Assembly (NCBI GenBank): GCA_014773175.1
Contig: VXCM01000715.1
Location: forward strand, 58,371-122,370
Reading direction: 5' to 3'
Length of the DNA: 64,000 nt
DNA from: Lucifuga dentata
Lineage: Eukaryota > Chordata > Actinopteri > Ophidiiformes > Bythitidae
The position numbers and the translations under genes were made by a program. Positions 10,901 through 25,900 of this stretch are shown here, in pieces; position 1 is the stretch's first letter; every line of letters starts with the position of its first letter. A model generated the notes under the pieces. The model was not told the origin of the DNA. It was given only the letters and a program-made list of their open reading frames with translations, and ran no database searches.

Positions 10901-13900
10901 AAGTAAAAATGGGGTATGAAAAAAAAATGTCTTTATGTTTATCTTCTTGATCTTTCATTGAAAATATTAACAAAAGTATAATCTTTAATTACAGTAAAAT
11001 AATTCAAAGGAAAAAATAATTTTCACCATGAAGTGCCTTAATACTGCTGTCTCATCAGCATTCAATGCATCAAATGTGCTGCAAATAACCTCCAAAATGA
11101 AATAACCTCTAAAAGTTCATTTCGTGTGCCATTTGTAATTGCAATGGAATCAGCAATATGGAGCTTCACTCACTGAAGGTCTGTCGGCATGAGCAGCATG
11201 TGGAGCTTTGAGCTTATGCTTGGGTCTATGTCTAAAAGTTATCAGAGTAAAGCAAGTTCACTTCAGAATTTCAAGGCTTTAATTTTTTTTTTTTTTTTCT
11301 CCATACATAATCAGAGTTCCATGTGTCCTCAATCTTACTGAGAGCATTAGAATAAGATTTTGGGCCTCTTGCTAAATGGCATCTCATCCATCTTTGTGAC
11401 TAAGTGTGAATGTGAGGATTTGAATAAGTGTGGAGATTTACTGCTGTTATAAGGCCTGATGGATAAGTCATAATGACAACTGCAACCTGATAGTTGTGGT
11501 TGTTGCATGTGAATGCAGTTTGATGCTCCATTAGGCCACTGGAAGAGAAACATGACTGTTATTTATACTACACTACTTGTTTCTAACTGTAGTGGACCCG
11601 GTTGAGCCAATTTACAATTCAGACTCAGTATGTCTTCTTTCATTTCCCCACTTTTTATCCTTATAAGCCTTCCATCAAATGTAAGAATGTGCCAGCAGTT
11701 ATGACAGAAATGTAAGCATTTGTTGATGCTGTGACAAAAGATTCAATTATAGCACATCCACATGAAGTAGCCATGGAGATGATGAAAGAGAAAAAGCAAA
11801 GGGCATTCGAAACAGACAGAAAAAAGGCACAGTCATCAGACACTGGAATATATTAACATTCTGTCCATAACACAGACAAAATCAGATGGACAATTACCAG
11901 AACACATTAGCTGACAGCAAGACAAAGGTAGAGAGATGGGACTCTAAATGTCATCAGATTGAGAAAGTTCATTAGCTGAGTGCGGACCATACTTGGGAAT
12001 GATCAAATTTTGCACTACAAATGTAGCTGCTTGTATAAAGCAAACACATTGATGTGTCTTTGCTTTGCTTATGCTCTTTTTTGCATCTTGACCTTATCTC
12101 ACAGTAAAAATAACAACTAATTAAGAACAGAGAAGTGCCATATAGCAGAGTGAAAAGGCAAAGTAACATAAAAAGCAAAGGAACAGTAAGTTGGTATTTC
12201 TTTTTTCAATGATATTTTTAAGTTCTTACATCCATGTTGATAATGTTACCTTGTTTTGCCTCCAACTCCTCCAGGCTTAGGGAGGGTTTCTTTTCTTCTG
12301 GTGCAGTAGGAGGAGGTTCCTTGTCAATCATCTCAGCCCCACCCATCACAGCTGCCAGCCCCTGCTCCTCCAGCAACTTCAAGAAAATACATCAATTTAC
12401 TGTTACATTATTGTATAAACAATTATGCTACAAAAAAATAGATAGAAATCATAGCAATTCCAATATATGATGATATATCAAAATTAGAAGTATTTTATTT
12501 GCACTGTCTGAGCAAACTGAGGATGTACAGGACCAAAAATCCCAAAAATTTCTAGTCATCAGAAATACAAAAAAGAAAAAGAAAAAAAAAAGCACATGAA
12601 ACAATGAAACAAATTTCTACATCATGTACTCCACCAGAAAAAAAAAACAAGGAGTTATGTGAACTAGAATCACAATGACATTGTGAGAAATTTGAAATTA
12701 TATAATGAAAAAGGTATGTCTGAAACAGACCTTGTCCTCATCTGAGTCGTCATCCAGCCGCACTCGGTTCTTCTCCAGTGGCAACATGTCATTTTCTTTT
12801 GTTTTGATGGCAAAGCTGATCGGCGCGAATGAGGCTGCAATGGAAGAGAAGAACGAAGACAGAAGCGTTGAAACTGATTTAAAGGCTGTCAGACAAGTGC
12901 ATGTTAATGACAAATACAGACACCTGCTATAGTTGGCTAAGTTGAGAATAATATAAAAATATCTAAATGCATGTGTTTGACAATGAGAAGGGCGAGAAAA
13001 AATTTCAGTTCATATCAGTCATCAGTTGATATTGTTCTGCCCCATGAGTTGTTGCCTCCTCCATCAATAGTATGCGTAAATGTGTCCTAATTTGTGCATG
13101 TGTATGTATTTATGCATCTCACAAGTGATATAGCCAGCAGACACTTTCATCGCTGTGTGCATTTCCTGCCCGATATCACAAAATGAAATTGCTCATATAA
13201 ACACCCACAGACTCTCAGAGCATTAACACTACACTATGTATGCACATAGATTCACACACACACATTTACCCAGTGGCTTTGCATCTCATTTACTTAATAA
13301 GTGAACTAAATGAGAGTAAGTGAAAGTAGCATTATGTCCCNCCCGCTCCCTCTCCCTCTCCCTTCCCTCTTCCTCCTCTATACCTTTAACCAGCTTAGAC
13401 TCCATGACAGAATCGTCCGATTGCATCTTGTCATCCTCATCTTCTGTTCCACTCTGAATGGAGGAAAAGACAGAATTACTACATTCAGTATCACTTTATT
13501 TGAATCAATATCCCACTTCCTATCTGCCTTGTCAATGGATAAAGAACTGACATTGTGTTTACAGACCACGTAATTACAATTTGAATGTTTTTTCTCCAAT
13601 ATTTTATCAACAGGACAGTAGCAAAACAGTGCTGCATATGAGCAGGCCTGCTTGACTTCTTGTTGTGTTTTTTTTTCAGGTGTAAGAAGCAGATAGGAAC
13701 AAGTCATTGTTCTGAAAGTCACAAGTTAAGTTTTAACCCTTGCCAGACATCTCGTGGAAGGTAAGTCTTGACTTGGGATTTACTGCCATAACTTGAGAAG
13801 TGCAGCTGAGGGATGTGCAAAGATTTGGGTTTAAGATCCCAATTCGCACAGACCCACCTTCACAAAATTGTTGTTAATATACAGTTCATTCTATCAGAAG

Positions 13901-16900
13901 AAACGGTCCAACACATCATTCCAGGATGAGTTGGGAATTAGAACATCCTGCATTCTGTAGTAATGCTTTCGTCTTCTGAATAATATCAGCCTTTTGGGAT
14001 TTTAAGAATTTTTTAACACCAAAAACAATTAGTCTTCTGTCCCAGTTTTTCTTTTCAAATCACACAGGAAAAGGGGCACAAAACACCAGTGATCACATGG
14101 TGTGACTGGTCCTTAATTGTGTAATACCAATTATCAATAATTAATGGATGACAGGGATGTTCCTGCATTGATTTTTTTGTCTTTACAGATGAAACTATGA
14201 ATGAAATAACATTGTGAATTTTTCATTTATATATTGTTATAACTGATCTGTATGACTGCACCCAAGGCTAAGGTTAGACTACTTATGGTCCCCTACTCCA
14301 ACAGTAATACTTAGGAGGAAATAAAAATTGGAACGATGGCAGATGTGAAGAACAGAAAAGCCTAAAGGCTGTTCTTCGATATTTCACAGTTCTATTATGG
14401 AAGCATGTGGAGGTGCTGAGCAGAACAGGAAAGGTCAAGAGACCACTAGCACAAGCAGAAGACTTGAAATGAATCTGATGACACCGTCTGCTCAGCTACT
14501 GTGCAGTATCTACCAACCCACACATTTGCTTCTCTCATTGTGGCAAAGCCTAAATGAATTTATTTCATTTTAAGTAGATAATTGGCTGTGATCTGCTTCA
14601 CTCACACATGAATTGGGCACAACAATCAAACGACATAAACATGAATAAGAGATTTGATTGGATAAGCACACCACTCATTGGGCTGCCACTGAATTTTGCT
14701 TCAGGGCAGCTGTTCAGAACATTTGGTTTCTTCTTAAAGGACCATACTGGTGATTTTGCTAGTTTGAACCCAATAACTACTACCTGCATACATGTTATGT
14801 ACTGCCAATCATTTTCCAAAACATAAAATTAAATTTTAGTTTGCTTGTTATTTTGCCAAATTCCCTAAACTTTTAAAATCATATGTTCGGATGATATACC
14901 CACTTTACAATTTAATGTTTTGCCTGCTAACACATACTGTATGTCCCAATGTACAGTAGAAGGCATGGCTGTTTTAATTTCTCAGTAAAAGCAGCCTTTT
15001 CCAACAACTATATTGCCTGACAGAGACGTACATTTTCTTCTCTGTGGTTCGATATTAAAAATTAGTTAAAATGTTATGTTAAAATTATGTTACTTCAACA
15101 AAAATTTAACAATTAATTTTTTGTTCAATGTGATGGATTACTTATCTCATACATGTTTCAAGTCTGTACAAGCTGATTTTAGTCGTGTACTGGAATGAAC
15201 TGAAACCAAAGGTGTGAAGGTAAGAAAAGCAATTCTAATAGTTGCTCCAGCAGTATGCTTTGGAAAATGGTTGGCAGTCATGTTAACATGCATACAAATT
15301 GTATTTACTGGACTCAAATATGCATAATCAGTGGTATCCTTAAACTACCCACCAAATCACTTTCCAAATACGTTAAAGGTGTGAATGGGGAAAACACTAG
15401 CACACCAGTGTTTCATATAAATGTGCAATACCTAATTTTAAAAACTGCTAATGTGGCCCAGAGTTTGTTGTGAGTAATGTCATCATCCATTTAATCCCTG
15501 TAGTTCATTGCCTGGTCAGGTATGCACTATCTGACAAGCATCAAATAAGTCTCAAGCTTGTATCTTAAGTTGTATTACAACTTAAAGTATCTTTAATAGG
15601 TTTGCTAAGATTCCACCGTGGGGTCCGTTACGCCTCATAGTTCTATTATCAACGAAGCACATAAAGCTGCCTGTGTGTATTAAAAATACGGTGTCTGAAA
15701 AACCCAGATAACTGGAAACTCCCTATAGTAATACATGTGGGCCAAGTGCTCTGAGCCTTGATCCCAAATATACACTGCTGATGGAAGGGGGAGAAACGTG
15801 GTGATGCAGTCAGTGTCTCAGGAGAGGAAATCTAAGCTTATGAGGTTGGTTTTACCATGTTTGAAGAACACTTGAAATGCAGCTTCCTACTTTTCAGCTG
15901 TGCTTTCAACATTTATAGCACTTCACAGAGGCCCCAGAGAAAAGTAACAATAACATAAAACTCTTAAATCAAAGCTTAGGCAAAGCCAAATCATACACAC
16001 ACATACCGTACATATGAACATATCATACACAATAATCCTTACAACTAACGCAGAACAAAGGAAAAAAAAAATTGGTGCCATCATTAAATGTTGTCTTGCC
16101 TTTCGAATCCTCCGTCACATATTTCACGTGTTCAGACACAGGAAGGAAGTTCTTCTCCACTTTAAATGTTAAACTTCACCAATTTTTCACGGTACTGCAC
16201 ATAAACTTCTCAAATCCAAGCTCATCAAAGTCAAGAGGCCCAAGATTCAAAGGATTATTTATTTAAAATACACATTAATACCAACCCACATTAATTTGCT
16301 GGCCCAATTAAACAATAAATGCAACCTATGATCAGTAGATCAAGAGGGGTTTTTTTTTTTTTAGAGACAAATAAAATAAATAAACAGACAAAAAGCAAAG
16401 GGATTATTGTGATATATATCCAGTCAAATATAGTGCAATGAGCTTTATGTATTAAGTTTACTTAGTCAGGGATAATCTGACCAGAGAGAATGAAAATGCA
16501 GTGCTGTGTATCCTACACAAAATGCACTGCTGTGGCCAAATTCAATAAGCCTGAATAACCTCTTTATCATAAGTATGTTCAAGTTCTTTGCCTGTTATTC
16601 TGTTTTAATCCTCCTTTTAAATGCATAAAATTATTTGAGGCTTCTTCTTGCAAGAAATAGTACAACCATGTATGAGCAACAACCAGTAATCTACTCTCAA
16701 TGTGTTCTGAAGGAAGCATCAGAGGATGCTAACATACAGTATACAGTAGGTCCTTGTCATTTAGCGAAAAGTCAGAGGGTCATTGTGTATGAAAACCGCA
16801 GAACAGATGATAAAGCTCTGTGCTGAAGACATCAGAATGATCAGAGGAGCCAGGCAAGTTACATCTTCCAAAAACACAGGAAAAATGCAAGTACAATCAT

Positions 16901-19900
16901 ATATGTAAAACAGTGTCGTTGCCATATAGCAATTACACTGCAGAGGACAGGAAAACAAAACTTCAAGGAACAGTGGATCAGGAGAGCTGTTTATGGTATT
17001 AAAAAACAGGCCATAAACTAATAACTACCAACCATCAGAGTATGAAATATGTTTTGTTTTCTCTGAGGAAGAAGCAAGCAGATATGATCTTACCAAGCTG
17101 ACCTCACTGGCAGAAAGCAAGTAGACATATGATATACGACTTTTCTGATGCATGCAAACCTGCATCAATTTAACTGCATTTCCTTCCTAGATTTCACCAC
17201 AACGAAAGCAATCTAAACATTTACAGCATTTTATGAATATTAATATCAAGTCAATGCAGTACGCAGCCAACCAACAAAAGACCCATGCCCTGCTGCTGAC
17301 TGCTTTGAGTGATTTTGGGCCCCTTTCTCACTTTTTTCCATTAGCTATAAAAGTATAAATAATAGGAGTGACTGGGGGCAGCAATATCTGCATCCCATTG
17401 CCCACAGCACAAATCACTAATGGAAGGCAGCTTTCCTGATAGAAAAGCTAAGCATCTTGTTGGTGCAGCCTGAGCTGTGTTGTAATGGCACTCACTCCTC
17501 TGCACTCTGACAAGTCAATGCATTTGATTTGTCAGATGACAAGTAGTTCTTTACAAAACTTGGGAATATATTTTATGTTTGATTTTTTACGATTTTCAGA
17601 TGACTCAGCAAAGCTTAACTCTGTTCAGGCTGGTTTATGCTTAACATGGTTGCGGGAACACAGAAAATATGATGTAATTGCTGCCAAAACAGCAGCTCGC
17701 AGAGGTCACTTCATAGGATCGATTGCATTTGAAACAATATTTGAAACAAAACGGACAGCTTTCGTGTGACGTACTACAAATGCAGCTTCTTCGACAATTG
17801 GCCAAGAGAAAAGGTGTGGGGGAAGGGGAAGTGTTTAACGAGAAAGGAAGTGCAAGAGGGACAGAACAATATTTCCACTGGGTTGTTTTCATGTTTGGGG
17901 CAGTTACCCAACTGTTGTTAAGAGCGACTTTGTCCTACAGCGCTACAGTTGAAGTGCACGGTTGTCATGTGCAGTTGTCATGAAAGCAGAAGAAGCACAA
18001 ATACCAGGACATGTAGATGTCCTTTTCAGAGGCCGCCTCATGTCCACATCAAGTATAAACCAGGGCTTAGTCTATCATCAGTCTATCTATCCATCTTACC
18101 TTGTTTAACTTTTCTTAAAACTGGCTGGTGAACTGAAGCCACAAAATTTCCTTGATAATTCCTTGTTAAAGCTTCTATGAACAGTTGGTGATTGAAAAAG
18201 AGTAAACACCAAAGTACTGAAACACACTTGAGCTTGGACATGCACACCAGCAGCTTCTTGTATAAACCCAAGTCTTTCTTCATTCCCATACTGTTATATT
18301 GCTTACTTATTCTGTCACTTTCATCCTGTATTTCAACCTCTTGGATCAGTGTTTCTCGTATTTTAACATGAGCCAAAAATCCATCATAAAAAGAGCTCAT
18401 TTCAAGGTTGATTTTAAGGCTGATTGAGATGAATTCTTCACACATCTGAACATTTACTGCATTTGCATAACATGATACAGGTGTGGAGGACAGTGAAGTT
18501 GATGATTAGAGAAAAACGGGATCAGGACAGAGGGAGACGTACTAAAAGCTGAACATATGAAAAGATGCCGTTGAGAAATGAGAGGTCTACACAACAGGCA
18601 GGAACCATGAGGATTGCTTTCAGAAAGCATAAACAGCTTCTCGGGAGAAATGGAGAGGATGTAGAGAAGCAGTAAAATGACTGCTAGTATTGAAAGACGA
18701 TTCCAGTTTTAACAGACAACTATTCAGATGAGTAAATGATTACTTTATACAATTATGGACAAAACAGATATGCAACTCAAAAGGCTATAATTGAACATTT
18801 GGCATGTAGTTGATGTTGGAGAAAAGCTTGGGAAGTGTGCATATATGTATTCAGAAAATATTATCTAAATCTGCCCATTAGAATCAAATATTTCTTGTCT
18901 ACAAGTGGAATCTGAGCAGATGGTGGAACTAGAAGAAGTCAGAGGATCACTGGGAAAATTAGAATTCATCTGCATGCAACCACAAGCATCCATACCAAAT
19001 TCTATTGTTAATATTTTTATTATATCTATGCAGTCGTAGTATTATTATTATCTTTCGAGATGCCTTGTCATGGACTGACGTGACAAGAGGAAATTTGATC
19101 TGACCATGGAGTGGGAACAAAACATCATCAAAAACTGGCAGAGGGCCAAGAATATCCATAAAAAATCTGATACCAATGACACAGTAGCTCTCTTATAATG
19201 TTCTCAACCAAGGATATTGTGACCTGATGGTGGCGCAAGAGAAAAGGTTAGGGGGGATCAAACGATTATGAATAATTTTGAAATCTGGGCACTAGTGGGC
19301 AAATATTTTGCTCTGGAATAAAGTATTGAATAGAACAACCATGTCATGTGACAAATACTGCATCAAACATATCCCATATCAAGCGAGGAGAAGTGGCTAA
19401 GGAAGGTGGAGAAGTCTATCTCAGGTAATCTTTTTTTTACAGACACACATAAAGCTCATAATACCTCTGTTGAGCCTTTTCCTTCTTTCTGCATGAAGTA
19501 ATTCTTCTTAAACTCGTAATAGGTGTTGTACTGATTCCAAGACTGCAGGAAATCAAACCTACAGTGGGCAAAGGTAAGAACATATAAGTTTAGCAGTAAG
19601 CAGCCATTACAGATTAGAGCCAGAAGATGAGGTTCTGCAGTGTGTGAAATAAAAGTTCCTGATGAGAGTTCCTAAAACCAAGACCTGAGCTGAGAAAGAA
19701 ATTTATTTCTGGTCAGAACACTTACCGTGGATCATTCTTGGCACGGACACTGGCCTCAAACTTAATACCATTCCTCGCAACATACTCAGCCAGCTTGTCT
19801 ATGACTGGCTGGATGTCAGGAGGTGGGGGGATGATAGCTGACATTGTTGTTGTGGAAACTTGAGCTTCAGCTCTTGAACTGTTTTGGGAGGAAAGGACAG

Positions 19901-22900
19901 AAATTCAGAACTGAGAAATGATTCCATTATAATGGTGTGGTTATTACCAGTTATGTGACCTCAATTATATTTTAGAGGCTGAGTCCCCATACCCTGCACC
20001 GTGAAACATCTGAACTGCTATGACAGAGCAATCATCACAAAAAAATTCAAGCTTCATCCAGGTAAAGGTTGTCTAATATATTTTCCAAAATTTTTAAAAA
20101 AACGTATAGAAAATTAAAAGATTAGGAACACAGTGCTTTAAAACAATGAAAGCATACAAAATGTGTTTTTAAAAGCCACAAGACAAAGTACTGAAAAAAG
20201 GAAACAGTACAGTGCCAATTGTCTCTCACTGCCTACCTAGTTTCAGGTACACTGGAAGCAGCAGCAGACACGTTGACCTGAGAAGGCTCTGTAACAGATA
20301 CAGCCATGGTAATGGGTTCAGAGGGTGGCGCTGTAGTCCCCACATGTGGCAACGCCTCAGATGGAGGAGCCATCACAGTTGAAGGCATATTGTTATAGTA
20401 AGAGCTGGCATCAATCCCCGGAGGAGGTGGCGCTAAGCAGTAAGTTCCATCAGGAAGCATGTAGTACCCATAGTACATTGCTGCTGCGTTTGCTGTAAAT
20501 AAAGGACATAAAATTCTGTTACTGCAGGTGGGATGTATGGATAAGTACAGAGCTCTACATATGCAGTTAGGATAAATGGGTGAATTAATTCCAGCTCTGT
20601 CCGAGGATAAATTAATTAACAGCTCTGCTTAGACAGGAATACAGGGGGGAATGCAGAGTAATATCTTTAATAATTGTAATGCAATCCAACTAGACAACAA
20701 AGCAATAAATGCTGCCTTTCTAACCAGCATAATGTCAGATTTTTGTTTAGCTCGTCAGAGACTGTAATTCATCTCTGCTCATTTCTGAGGCTTTAATTTG
20801 TGGTGATGTTGTACTGGATTGATTTACACTGTAAGGTATTCATTGTATCATGATCACCCATGTTAATGAGTGGGAAGAACTTTTTTGAATTTATGTGGGA
20901 TGATGACACATTCATGACTTTACAATCTTTCTCGGTCAGACTTGATAAAGTACATCAGCAGGTCAGGGAAAGGACATCTGCCACTGGAAATGGAAAGTGT
21001 CAAACTAGGCTTGTTTAGCGAGCCTATAAATAATATAACGGCTACATTTGTGCTCAGTCACTGTGTTAAAATTACATTTTCAAGGCGAGGGGAATGGATT
21101 GACTGGACAACATTAGCCTTCATTAGATAATCAAATCAAATGTTCCTGAAAAGGTCCAGCACTGCATTACTAGTCCACTAATGTGTGAACAGAAGCACAA
21201 ACATTCCATGATCCATTTTGTATGCTATAGCAATTTTTATATGAAAAAAAAAATTTTTTTTTTCTATGACAAATTAAAGCCTGCGACTGTGTTCTAGCAG
21301 TAACCTAGATAATCTGTGTAAGGAACACTTGAAAGCACCATATCATTGTCGTTGCTGTGGCCAGACCTCAAAGTGGTGGTTTAGAGATGTTCATTGAAAC
21401 GTTGTGGTGGGAGTTCCATTGCCAAAGCTTACTTTTAGTTTATGTGCTTTGCTCTCGTAGTTTTTATTAAAAAGTGTTCACTGTCAAGCTTAATGTTCAC
21501 ATTTCACTTCTCGTGACCCACTGCAGTATTTAATTGAAAGTGGTGTATAGATCATGTGCCCCGTGTGGACAAACTGCCTGATCACTGGCTTTGCATCATA
21601 AATATTAGGCTGGAGGAGTAGGACAGAGAGAGAGGTTGTCCCCTAACAATACAGGGACAGAGACAAAAATAAATGGTCAGTGTCAAAGGGGAGATTGAAG
21701 GGAATGTGAGATTAACACATTAGTCACTGTGTTAGTTGAGGGCAATGACACATCCAATTTTCTGTAGTCAGGAAAATGGAAACCCACAGAGGGAGCTATC
21801 ATTTACAAACATGATATTAGTTCCATGTTCTCCTCTTGTGGATGTCAGTTTACTGAATAGGATTTAGGGACTCAAGCTCTTTTTCAATGTGTCTGATATT
21901 GATACTATACATAAGTCATTTCTCAAAACTACTGCTAATTCTTCTGGATGTATATAATAACCATTAAAGTCAGGAGGGGTGATTACAGATACCAAAAGAA
22001 GGCAATCCTTTGCAAAAAAAATAAGGTAATGAAACAACTAATAATCCAAGCCCTGTTTATAATTAATTGGATGTATAAAGGTTCCAAAGACGAGAGATGG
22101 TTTGCTCATTAAACAAAACAGGCATAAAGTAGCTACATGCATAGCAAATGAGCAGCCCACGTTTTAACAACGACAGTAACAACAACAATGTATATCAAAA
22201 ACATTAAGCAGCTCGGTCATCCACAACCAATTTTCTAACAGCAACAACCCCACTGCTTCAGCAAAGCTCGGGTCAAAGAGCACCCTCTACAACTGTGTCA
22301 GGAATGAATAAATTGTACTAATGGATACGTAAAAACTCATGGGTCATCGGGGGCAGTGACCATGGGTTTATTTTATCAACCGCTTCAAACTGTTGCAGCA
22401 GAAGTGTATTGAATAACTTTGAAGGGGGGCGGTTTGTGGCTCATCACAAACAGGTATGCATGAGGCTTTGCATTTATACAGAAACCTTCTTTTGAATTAA
22501 AGGAAATGATAATGTTTTTTTCTGAAAAGGGCGTCATCATTTGGTCAAAAATTGCATCTTTGGCACCATTACATCCCAGTATTATCATAATCTATGTTAG
22601 AATAATGAGGACATGACACTATTTTTTAATGCTGTCATATAATTTATGTAGAGTACATGTATATATATGATGCCATTTACAATTTAGCAGTTCTATTTGA
22701 CTAGGGCAACAGCACAAGTATTTGCACATGTAATGCTAATTAAGCTAAGCTGCTATGATTCGGTGACTTTTAAATGATGAGCATGAAAGACAAATGCCAT
22801 ATCATCTGCTGGTTTGAACTACGTTAAGCAGAAACACATTTACAGAAACACATAAAGACAAAATACAGTCCACAAAAATAGTTAATCTACACATGCTTCC

Positions 22901-25900
22901 AATTACCACATTTCCAATGTATGCCAATACTTGTCCAACTTTTACAGCTATCACATTATATGCTAAAAAGCTGTATTAACCTTTATTAAAGTTAACATTT
23001 GTATGAGTAATGAGTAAAGGATAAAGCAATAATGTTTTCTGAAGATGATTCTTCATGCGGATATTTTTACTCCGTGCTCAGCAGGTTCACCAATCCAGCT
23101 GCTGCTAAGGAGATTAATTACAGCATAATCAAAGTTTATGCAAACAGGTTGGCATAAATAATAAAATTCAAGTATAGCACAACATTTAACTGATTGTGCT
23201 GCTTGACATAACTGGCTGACTCACTCGCAAATAAATCACAAGTTTTTATCAAAACATAGTAATTACAGTACTTACTTGAGATGAGGTCAATCAGCGATCT
23301 ATTCAAAACAAAATTAGACCAAACTGCATTTTTCAATGCTTGCCAGTGGCTGTTTGGTACAAACTGTTGTGACTGACAATAAGACTATATTTTGTCACAT
23401 TTATAACTGCCCAGCCAATGTCTAATTACTTCTTAATGAGGGAAATTTCGAGTTAGGGTGACAACTTGAAGTTCAATAATTTCTCCTTTAAATACTGTAC
23501 GTTATGAAGGTTTGTGGTTTATAAAACTATGCATAAGTATACTGAAAGGCTTCCAAGCACCAACATGAGCAGGTCTTGCCATCAAAAAGCATAAATGAAA
23601 AAATAAGTGATATCAGTAATCATAAAAGTCAGAGCACAGCCTGGCTAAATATATTACACTATAAAGCACTACCTTAAACAATTGACTTTCATATAATGAC
23701 AACTTTATACTGTTTGGGGGCTATATATGAGTTTTGTCTTGCTTTTATGTTCCGTTATTTCTATTTAATTTCACTGTTCGTTAGGCAAATGAAGTTTGTG
23801 AGAGTGTGATTGCACAGTGGCACTGCAGTCCTCTGCTGTAATTTGTAGACCTGCTGAGATTTCTTCAACCACAGATCATTAACCTGAGCTAATGCCCACG
23901 CACTGATTACTACCATTGAGTAGCTCATATCAGCCTATGTCAAAAAAAAAAATCTGAAATTACTTCTTCAAAGTAACAAACATGATATCAAGCACAATGT
24001 TTCTTCCATCTTTTTTTTCTCCCTTATAGCTAAGGTTTTTCAGGGAGTTTTTCCTCATCTTCTTAGAGAGCTTGGGCTGGGTAGGGAACTGTTAATGTGT
24101 GGGCTTGTAAAGCCCTTAGAGAAGTTTTATATGACATTGGGTTATACAGATAAATTTGAATTGACTTGACAATGAAGCCACGTCACCAGAGATCCAGCAT
24201 GTGTCATTCATGTTATCAGACTTTCAAGCCCTCTCAGGTCAGACAATTTTCAGGTCCATCCAAAATTCTGCTCAATGACGTAATAAATTTAAGTCCAACT
24301 CAGTCTGGAACGGAGGAGGACAAGAAATTGGTTTAGGACTAGTCCTGTGGTCTACCCGAAGACCTTTTATCCTAATGTCACTTTGCTGGAAGGTTCTGAA
24401 AATACCTCTGCAACAAAGTAATTTCCTGTAGTTAACACTACTCTGAAAAAAAGGCTATTTAATACCTGGTAGTGCTGTTCAGTGGTAGATAGAAAGTGCT
24501 ACCCCTAATTGGCTGACTGAAAAAGAAGTAAAGATGGAGCAAAATAAAGTAGACCAGATTATGATGTGATGGCCCAGTTTCCATCCAAGTATAAATAAAT
24601 GCTGCATGCCTTGTCTTTGTCCTCAAAAAACTGAAAAACTGTACTCACGGTCAACACTGTACTGTGCCGGTGTGTTGCATGCAGCTAGGTCTGCCACTTC
24701 CTCTGGTTGGGTTGCTATTGTGGCAGTACCATTTCTTTCCTGTTTGGCTTTTCGTACAAGTGCCGCGAGAGGATGGTCTGGATCCATGACTTGCAGAGGC
24801 TATAAGAGAACAAGGCCATTTTGTTAAAAAGACACTATCAAAACATAATGCTTTTGTGTTTGTTTCAGGGAAGGGATGCTCAGGTGGTGGATTATGGGGA
24901 TTCCAAGAGACAAAAAGGTTTCAGAGTAATTAACTGTAGGGTACATGCAGATTTTTAAAAATATTCTTGCATACTCTGCAGTCAGTCTAAAACAACTGAG
25001 TTGAAAATGGACGTTCTTATGAAATTTTTACTGTAATAGACAATTGAGAGTACAGACAGATAGTTAAGATGAAATATTCAAAGCAGTTTGAAGTCAGAAA
25101 CCATGAAATCAGACCCAGTTTTAGCATGTATTTGAACTCAAGTCTTTTCAATTTTACACAAGAAAAGATCTAAAGCCATGGATAAAGAGCTAAAGTATAC
25201 AAAGGATGTGATTTAATAGCAATGAATGTGGTTGATTTGAAGAGAAAAATGCTTTTGATAGGAGGTAAATGTTACACAGCTTGGTACTAACTGGAGCTGA
25301 TTATGTTTCTTTAAGCAGGCTTCCATTCTTGCTGCTCTCAGACATTAATGACATGTCATGACAGGGCACAGGGAAGTAGAAACACAAGAGTAACATAATG
25401 TAGGTGTTAAAGAACAAGCTAACAAGATCGAGACACTGAGCAGATAGTTGCCAGTGAAACGCAATACCAGGGTGTAAAATGTCATAAGTTCCATTTCACA
25501 TAGCAGGTAGTGGAAGCCCAACACTCAGTACGTTTATACACTCATATTTAAGCTTCAACGATACTCTGATTAAGGCAACAACTCGATTAATCATGTAAAC
25601 ACCATAATTGAATCAAAATCAAATGTTTGATGTTGTGTACTCAGGATAACAGGCCACGATTATGCAATTGTAAGTCAATTTACTCAAGCATGTATTAGAA
25701 TTGACGGAACTAATCTGAGCATCCGCGTCCTCACCCAGCTTTCCACTCGTAACCCAAGTAAGCATTGATTTATGTACATTCAGCGAACAACAGAATCTGA
25801 CTAATTCCATCCATGTATACGTCTTACTCCACATCTTTGTTTTAATTGCAGTGTAGATAAAAATCTGATTATAGTCTACACATTAACCTTCTGGGCCAGA

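Larger units (their letters stand above)
7522..12249 (-). other. sfswap: sfswap intron 13 (4.7 kb)
   Basis: Holds the pyrimidine-rich tract (RNA sense), a SINE fragment, a hAT-like MITE, a poly-T run and a Tc1 terminus. The stretches 9620-10580 and 11050-12249 contain nothing I can name. Confidence 0.8.
13454..19464 (-). other. sfswap: sfswap intron 10 (6.0 kb)
   Basis: The largest complete intron in the window. It contains the fold-back MITE and the CTGGTTTAT-family element. The stretches 13454-14735, 15345-17620 and 18070-19464 hold no exon, RNA gene or named repeat that I can support. Confidence 0.8.
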
